Assembly (NCBI GenBank): GCA_016165875.1
Contig: JABBOT010000004.1
Location: 32,951,866-33,015,865 of the forward strand
Direction of reading: 5' to 3'
Length of the DNA stretch: 64,000 nt
Origin: Acanthopleura granulata
Taxonomy: Eukaryota > Mollusca > Polyplacophora > Chitonida > Chitonidae
Shown here: piece by piece, positions 22,671-64,000 of the stretch
How positions within the stretch are numbered: position 1 is the stretch's first letter
Layout of the letters: each line of letters begins with the position of its first letter
Notes under the pieces: model-generated
What the model was told of the DNA's origin: nothing
The model's input: only the letters and a program-made list of their open reading frames with translations
Database searches by the model: none
Position numbers and translations under genes: made by a program

Positions 22671-23449
22671 GTACGTATTTCCCAAAAATGTCGACGCACA
22701 AGTTCGCGTTGCATGGAGCAAGCCCGAGTGACCAGATTATGGTATCATGTTGTTCTGAGATCTGTCTTATTCTCCCTAACTTAGCTTTCAGAAACGCATG
22801 GTTAATATACAGCCACAAAAGTTGACCATAATCCATAGGCCTAATAGATTTTCATTTTATTCACGTTAACGTTGAACCTCGCCGTACGTGCTGTCCCAAA
22901 TACTGCAAAGCCCGAACACCCCGGGCCTGATAATTCTCGTCCCCTAAAATAACTCCTGTTCCTGTTTAAGGCGCTGATCGACAAGATTTTTCACAAATAT
23001 AAGCAATAGTTGATCGGGGTCAAAACCACCTGGGGCAGAATATATACTGTTTTACTGTCTCATATTTGTAATCTCTGGTATTAACAGTCGTTCTGGCATT
23101 CTTGTTTCATCAACATATCCTATTATTCCTGAAAACAAAAAGCTCTAATCATCCCCTCATTCAAGGTAGAGAAAGGTATATTGTGAAGTTGGAGGCCAGC
23201 TTTTCTACTTGCCATCAGTAATACAGGAAATTCACGTGATTAACGAATTTCTAAATACGAATAAATTGATATTCAGATATGCAGTTGACAAATATATCAT
23301 TTTTCAATAATTTTGTATAGCTTGCAGAATATATTACTATCCTCGTTTCGAAGCTATGGACCTAGATCTGTTGATGCGTCTTATACATGTAGCTGTCTAT
23401 CCATGGTGAAAAACAGGGCTTTATTCTAGGACCCATACATTTCTAATCT
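22671..23449. other. Intergenic DNA, featureless
   Basis: I see nothing coding and no repeat I can name between the unnamed repeat copy and the SINE at 23450. Confidence 0.45.
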
Positions 23450-23700
23450 GATTATTTATTTGACTGTTGCTTAACGCCATACTCAAGAATTTTGGGTTTT
23501 ATTAACACACGATGGCAGCTAGATTTATGGGTGGAGGAAACCGTTCTAAACCACCCACTTTTGATAAGTTATCGACGAACTTTTCTAAGTGTGACGTACA
23601 CCATAGTAGTGGAAGACAAGTGATCGCAAACGGCCGCACGAGCACCCTCGATCAAGTTTGGAGAAGTTCGGAGTTTTATGCTGGCGGTTAAGGCATTCGA
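23450..23700 (-). mobile_element. Divergent SINE variant
   Basis: Shares the blocks ACGCCATACTCAAGAATTT and GGGTGGAGGAAACCG with the other (AAAT)n-tailed SINEs, but the part after about 23560 differs from the 29288 copy. It is therefore a different subfamily or a composite. Confidence 0.5.
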
Positions 23701-24252
23701 CAAAGTTGTTCTTCAATATATGAAGAAAAGAACGATTATATATCTTAGTGTTCGATATAGGATCCGGAATATTTAAGGATTGCGTTGATTTCTCATAAAC
23801 TGATGCCGTTAGAAGATGTTGATGGGATAAACACAGCTGATATTACGGAGAGTATTTAGAATATTTTTAGACGAATGGCATTGTGAAAATAAATTCTGTC
23901 CTATATTACTATCTATTGTCATGTACTTTTAAGGACTTGGAGTTCGGTAATCTATACTTTTATAGAGTAATTCGAACTGCACGTTTCTGAAGTTTAAGAA
24001 TACACAGTGCAGTAAGCATACTTTGCAAGTTTCCTAAACTGAACAGTAATAATCGTTATAAGAAGCAGTTCTAGTAGAATAAGGTGGATACTGTTTGAGC
24101 CTTTGTGATAATGATATAGGTTGGACGACAGCAGCGAAGTAGCGAAGTATAGACGAACGTGCTTTTCACACGCACGTGATACTTTCATCAGTTCGAATGC
24201 CATGTATGGCTTAGTATGCTGTATTTTTTTTTTCCACCGTTTATGTGCAAAT

Positions 24253-24459
24253 TTAATGGGTGATAAATGATAGCCACTTTTCTTGCTTTTCGTCTGACTG
24301 CATTTTTTGAGAATTATGGGATGCCATAGTTACTGCATTACTTAAGACAATTGCAGCATCCTCAACATCTGCAAACAGGTCTGTCAAGCAGTTCTTAACA
24401 TGTAATGGAAGATCATTAATAAACAAAGGAAAGAGCAAGGTTCCAAGGGCAAATCCTTA
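24253..24459 (-). pseudogene. Non-LTR retrotransposon reverse transcriptase fragment
   Basis: The minus-strand frame reads GFALGTLLFPLFINDLPLHV then LFADVEDAAIVL. This matches the palm region of non-LTR reverse transcriptases, where LGPLLF-LFINDLP precedes the FADD catalytic box. The second Asp of that box is replaced (FADVED), the frame is truncated on both sides and no other domain is nearby. It is a dead 5'- and 3'-truncated remnant. Confidence 0.75.
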
Positions 24460-27400
24460 TTAGGAACTCTACCTGTTGAAGTGTTGAAAACTTTTTATAC
24501 TCCACTGACCGGCTTGTTTTTTCCCATTTTCACATTTTTTACCGTATTTCACACAGATTACCACAGCAACATCTAAAACAGGTAAAAAGGGGCAAAAGGG
24601 GGAAAAACGAGCTCACCAATCGGTGTTTTTGCTGTCATCAAGTTCGTATTTGCGCTAGGAATCTTCTATGCAAATTTTGCCTGGCCATGTGGATAAACTT
24701 TTCAAGATATTTGCCGATAGAAGTCCTCAATCAGAAGGTCGACATTTTAGAACGGGAGACATTGGCTTACACGCCACTCGAAGAAGGTTGCAACTAATAT
24801 AACACCAGTTCCCAAAGGCACTTTACAAGACATATATAAACAGTAAATAAACCTGGTAACATGTAAGAGAGATATTGAATAATCCACAGGGTCACTTTTG
24901 TTTTACACTTGATACTGTACATAGCGACAACTTATACGTACGGATCTTCATTTAAAAATACGAACTCAGCCTTACTCAGTGAAGCTTTGGAGTTCTTCCT
25001 CCAGACTTGTGTCACACACGATGTGAACCTGTTTTGCCAATAGAACACGAAACATGTTTGTAAAAATGTCTTTTCTTTAGTAGTGCATGGTTACCTCACG
25101 CCAAATAGATCAGAGGCGGCGGAAGCAATTACCTTTTGCCAGGATAACGAGTTACTACCTACTACTGTCCCAAGTGCACACCCGAAAGAAACACATGGTC
25201 AGGACAATAACCTTGATCTCGGCTAAAAAGACAATTTAGATGATGGGGAAGAGAAGATGCCCGATAGATGCTCTACGACAATCACAGTCACAACTCGAAT
25301 AATCCGGATAATTAGTCTTAATCTCACCAAAACTGCTGAATTTCAAGGCGTCTTGTATCTGATTTCTTTTCTGCTTACACAGTTGAATACAACCTTGAGT
25401 TAGAGAACTCAATGAGTACATCCAGAAGACCATTACATGATCGTCACAGAAACATCGAGGACGACACCTGTTTAGTAATAGATGGTGCTTGTAATATAAA
25501 GTTTACAAACTGAATTACAGCTTAAAATTGAAATATTAGTAATTTAAGGGCGGCCATGTTGAATTTAAGTAAATTAGGCTATGTTTCATAACATATAGTT
25601 TGGTAGACTTTCTGTATGCCATATTGGAAACCGTTCTGAGACATACGTCACCAAAATATATTCCCTCGCAATTTGTGCTGGGTTGAACCAAATTTAATCA
25701 TATTGACTGGACTGTTATAATGCTGGACCATTAGACACCTCTGTTTAAGATAAAACCTATTCATTGACTTTTTCAAGTTCTCTAGCTGTACTTTTTCTTT
25801 TACACCTGCTGAGCTAAAATATCTGTGTTTAAAGTTTTGTGTATCTACGTGCAATCTAGACATCTAGACGCAATTTTAAGTTACATGAGTAATTCTAGTT
25901 CAGTGACGTTTAGCTACTTGGCAATTAACAGCAGCTGCATTGTTTTACCTAATTCTGCTTAAGCTACCATGCTATAGGGGTGTGTAATTTGCTACAATTT
26001 TGCATTTACGTGATCAGTTCGAATAATATCCTGAGGTAAATTGGAGGCCATACTTCACCGGGTACGTTTTGCCATTTGCCAACTATCACACTGTCGTCGC
26101 TGGTCTTTTATGCTGAAGACTTTTATAAAGGCTTACAGGATCGGTTCTGATTGGTTGGTGTAAGAGATAGACAAGTCATTTTGGGTAATTCGGATTTATT
26201 CAAACGTGACCAAAAGCCAGAAAGTTTAACATAGAAGCCGTCTTCCCACCATCAGCCAATCAATATCGATGGCGAGTCCCTGTGTAGACATAGATACATG
26301 CACCATGCACCACATAAGAAGTTCCATAATTGGCAGTATAAACATAATTACAAATTATAATTAGCAGTATACATGGTGATGCATCGGCACCTAATGCAGG
26401 TAGATTACTATTCTCTAAAAACGTACCACAGGTAGCACAACTGTAACAAAACTGAACATATACATTTTCATTACACTAGATGTACACATCATGAGTGTAT
26501 GTCAATGATACAGAGCTCTTGTTCTCAAGAACACAATTTGCGTGCCTCACAAAACGCGCAGATTTTCAATTTTGCTACAGTTGTTTGTACCTGTGATACA
26601 TGCACAGTCGTTTTACAGAGCACACACACACATATATATGAAGGCCACGTCAACATACTTGAGATTCCTATACAATATAGTCTGCATATTTCCTTTAATA
26701 TATGATTATGTTAAGTGTAGTTTTTCTCCACAAAGGAATATATGTAATAACATTCCTATGGGTCTACAATAAAGAATAAAAATAATCGCATGCCTTCATC
26801 TTATTACACCTTTGATAAGGAGGTCATGTTTTGACCACGTTTCTTTTTAACCTGTCTGTCAGAAAAAAAATAATTGGTGGGGTTGCATGACCTTTTGTGT
26901 GCAGCTTAATTGGACTGTGATGGTGATCTATACCAGGGTCCAGAAACTTTGCAAACTTGTAATAATGGCCATAGCGGAGTATTGTCATTTGGTTGGAACT
27001 CTTCATGTGGTAGAGGGCGGTCACGTTGCATTGTGTGGGTGAATTTGTTTACTTGGCTGCATCACGGATGTACCTCATATGGTCCATGCCGTCGGTATCA
27101 CAGACTAAACCTGAATCAGAAGGGTGCAAACAGTATTTATTTACTTGTTCACTTAAATATTGTATTGTTATTCGCTGATGTTTCAATTTCTATTATTAAT
27201 TTTTATGTTTAAGTTTTTTCTTGCATTTTTTTTTTACTTATATTGTATTTAAAAAAACTGTAAGTCATTTTCACGAATGGACAACACATTAATTTGTATG
27301 TAGTTTCTACAAATTCGTGGATTTCAGTGTTATAAATTTGCAACGATATCGGTACATATGTTGCTAGGTTATGAGTAGTAAACAAAGGTAGCATGCTTTA

Positions 27401-27687
27401 TATTTGTAGTTGCGGAAGCGGATTAAGGGGATAGGACCTTTCGAGGTATCGGGACATTCATAATCTTAGACCTATAATTGAAGTTCTCTTCTGTGTTCCG
27501 TGATGCTGGTTAAACACTGATGTAGCCCAGATGTCCTTGAGAATGAAAAGTTAAAGGTAGATGAAAAATATGCCGGCCGAGTACGCACAAGCTTTGGAAG
27601 CTAGCTGTGAATATCTTCACACATACCCTATATAATATAAACATGAGATACACATATCTTGTTGATCCACCAACTAGCTTAGTAAAG
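24460..27687. other. Intergenic DNA, second part
   Basis: No conserved coding region, RNA gene or named repeat was recognised. Open frames here stay under about 100 codons and show no domains. Confidence 0.45.
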
Positions 27688-27897
27688 TACAAAAGCATAG
27701 AAACTCCGAAAAAAGAAATGTAACGCATGGTTGACGTTCTCAATATTTCGACTAAGTTTTACTTGTCATCTTCAGAATATTTCGACTAAGTTTTACTTGT
27801 CATCTTCAGGAGAAGATGACAAGTAAAACTTAGTCGAAATATTGAGTATGTCAACCATGAGTTACATTTCTTTTTTCGGAGTTTCTATGCTTTTGTA
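27688..27897. repeat. Long near-perfect inverted repeat (hairpin element)
   Basis: The left arm starts TACAAAAGCATAGAAACTCC at 27688 and is matched by the right arm ending at 27897, with three or four mismatches over about 85 bp. The inner arm on the left contains a 34-bp direct duplication (AATATTTCGACTAAG to CATCTTCAG), and the loop is only a few bases. It could fold into a long hairpin and may be a foldback or MITE-type insertion; no target duplication was confirmed. Confidence 0.85.
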
Positions 27898-28396
27898 GAT
27901 ACACATATGGTGTATACATAGGTCCCGTGAATTCGTTAAGAGTTCGCTACTTCTCGTAACTAGGTCTATAAATGTCTCACTTGTCATTCCCTGTTACCGT
28001 TATATTTGCGACCTAACATTTAATCTGGAAAGAGCGTTCCAATTCTTTTCAAAGACTGAATGTATGAATTTCGCGCCAATACATTTCTGAAAAGGCCCAT
28101 ATAGGCCTATATGACATCTCATTATTGATAATGGCTCTTCAGGTAACAAGTATAAACACATAGATCTGTGTGATTTGACATGGTATGACTATCTGAACAG
28201 TTTAAATAATTGTATTAAAATAATATTACTTTTATGTCGTATATTTGATGTACAGGGCTCTCATTAGCATGTAACGTAATAGGTCGAGTATGCAGGTGCT
28301 ATATGCCGTTGGAAACAGACATCACCCAGCATGCACCAAGGGTCGTAATGCGCATGCGTACCGGTCTCCATTGAGAAGTTGGGTTGTGTTTTGGAA
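27898..28396. promoter_or_regulatory. SRPK upstream region and 5' UTR
   Basis: About 500 bp between the hairpin repeat and the SRPK start codon should hold the promoter and 5' UTR. Apart from the NRF1-like site at 28349-28358 I found no TATA box with a clear role. The transcription start cannot be placed from sequence alone. Confidence 0.4.
28349..28358 (+). promoter_or_regulatory. NRF1-like palindrome in the SRPK 5' region
   Basis: TGCGCATGCG lies about 40 bp upstream of the SRPK start codon and matches the core of the NRF1 motif (GCGCATGCGC), typical of broadly expressed metazoan promoters. CpG-containing sequence is scarce in the surrounding DNA, so the site stands out. It could fall in the 5' UTR instead of upstream of the start site. 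Confidence 0.45.
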
Positions 28397-63278
<34,882 letters not shown>

Positions 63279-64000
63279 GTATCCTTGACAACGACAAGTC
63301 AGTTGTGTAAATGTTACACACCTGTCTGTCGTTAAGCCTGTCTGTTTTTCTAGGCGACAGAATGTTAGGCAGCTGACTTTGGTTGTTGTGTGAGTGTGAC
63401 ACAGATACGTAGGGCAGTTCAAGCATTCACGTGCCTGGAGGCCAAAGTTATGGCCAAATAATAGTAATAATCTTTGTTTACTGGGGGCTCAGCCTGAAGC
63501 ATGTTTATTTTCTCCCAAGTCTCTGCCTCATATGGAAACAGTCTCTGCTTTGTTGGCCACTTGGACAGAATAGGACAGTTGTAGACAGGTGTGCTTGATA
63601 CGGGGAAGAAAATTTGTAACAAGCACATACATGTAACTGAAAGTGTTCTCCAACATCAGAGGACTGTGAAAGACTTTGATATGAAAATGTCCTTTCTTTG
63701 GTTCATGATCAGCAATAAAATGTAAATGAAGCAATATAGGCACCAGACAAACACCAATGAAATTACATACAAAATGGTATAATGGTGAAAATTTGTGAAT
63801 CGGTGGTTTAATTATGTCCCACGCCCTCCCCTCCCTAACACCCCCCCCCCCCAATCATATAATGACCAAAGTCTTTGCCACAGAAATCATTACCATGATG
63901 ATTTTAAAGCGCTTCCCTTTAGGACAGCAAAATCCTGATGTGGCAGACATGGCAATATCATTTCAACACTTTTCAAAACTGTTGGGTTAATTTTGAAAAT
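63279..64000 (+). other. SRPK intron 6, incomplete
   Basis: The exon before it ends in a split His codon (GGGACAC then GTATCC), matching the family sequence NGTH. The next exon, expected to begin with the hydrophobic CMVFEV-type hinge, is not found before 64000. A poly-C run lies near 63840-63853. Confidence 0.7.

Noticed and set aside
26910..27212. A 100-codon frame with several Cys and Gly residues as a secreted peptide gene
   Set aside because: No signal peptide at the start, no spaced cysteine pattern, and no sign of exons on either side.

Overview
The window is eukaryotic: AT-rich, intron-rich, with GT-AG splice sites and many interspersed repeats. tRNA-headed SINEs of a type I associate with molluscan genomes, plus animal DNA transposons, point to a marine invertebrate, most likely a mollusc or another lophotrochozoan. 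This placement is an inference; I could not search a database.

Two conserved protein-coding genes can be rebuilt with every splice phase agreeing. On the minus strand, 18272 down to 4626, lies a complete 11-exon CRELD gene (cysteine-rich with EGF-like domains, ER disulfide and chaperone family, CRELD1-like because of two C-terminal hydrophobic segments). On the plus strand, from 28397 past the right edge, lies the 5' part of an SR-protein kinase (SRPK, N-terminus like SRPK1). It has six coding exons here, a second intron of about 30.8 kb, and stops inside the kinase N-lobe. The two genes are head to head, about 10 kb apart. Their products work in different compartments (ER folding; splicing-factor phosphorylation), and nothing suggests a shared pathway.

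Layout: 1-4625, downstream of CRELD, no gene seen. 4626-18272, CRELD, with many introns carrying a different repeat: a 12-bp minisatellite, a 36-bp minisatellite of about 45 units, a TA-flanked inverted-repeat transposon, an unnamed dispersed repeat, a MITE-like element with five perfect 49-bp repeats, SINEs and a 40-bp tandem array. 18273-18848, CRELD upstream region with an exact ER stress response element. 18849-20557, a dead Tc1/mariner element carrying a 280-bp TTAA-flanked element inside its transposase. 20558-28396, intergenic, with repeat copies, a reverse-transcriptase remnant and a long hairpin repeat. 28397-64000, SRPK and its introns, including a broken hAT transposon (about 48231-51733), a tRNA-derived SINE and degenerate repeats.

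I found no bacterial-type system, CRISPR array, rRNA gene or canonical tRNA gene. The most interesting items are the ERSE upstream of CRELD, the nested transposon whose removal restores the host reading frame, and the unnamed repeat family.
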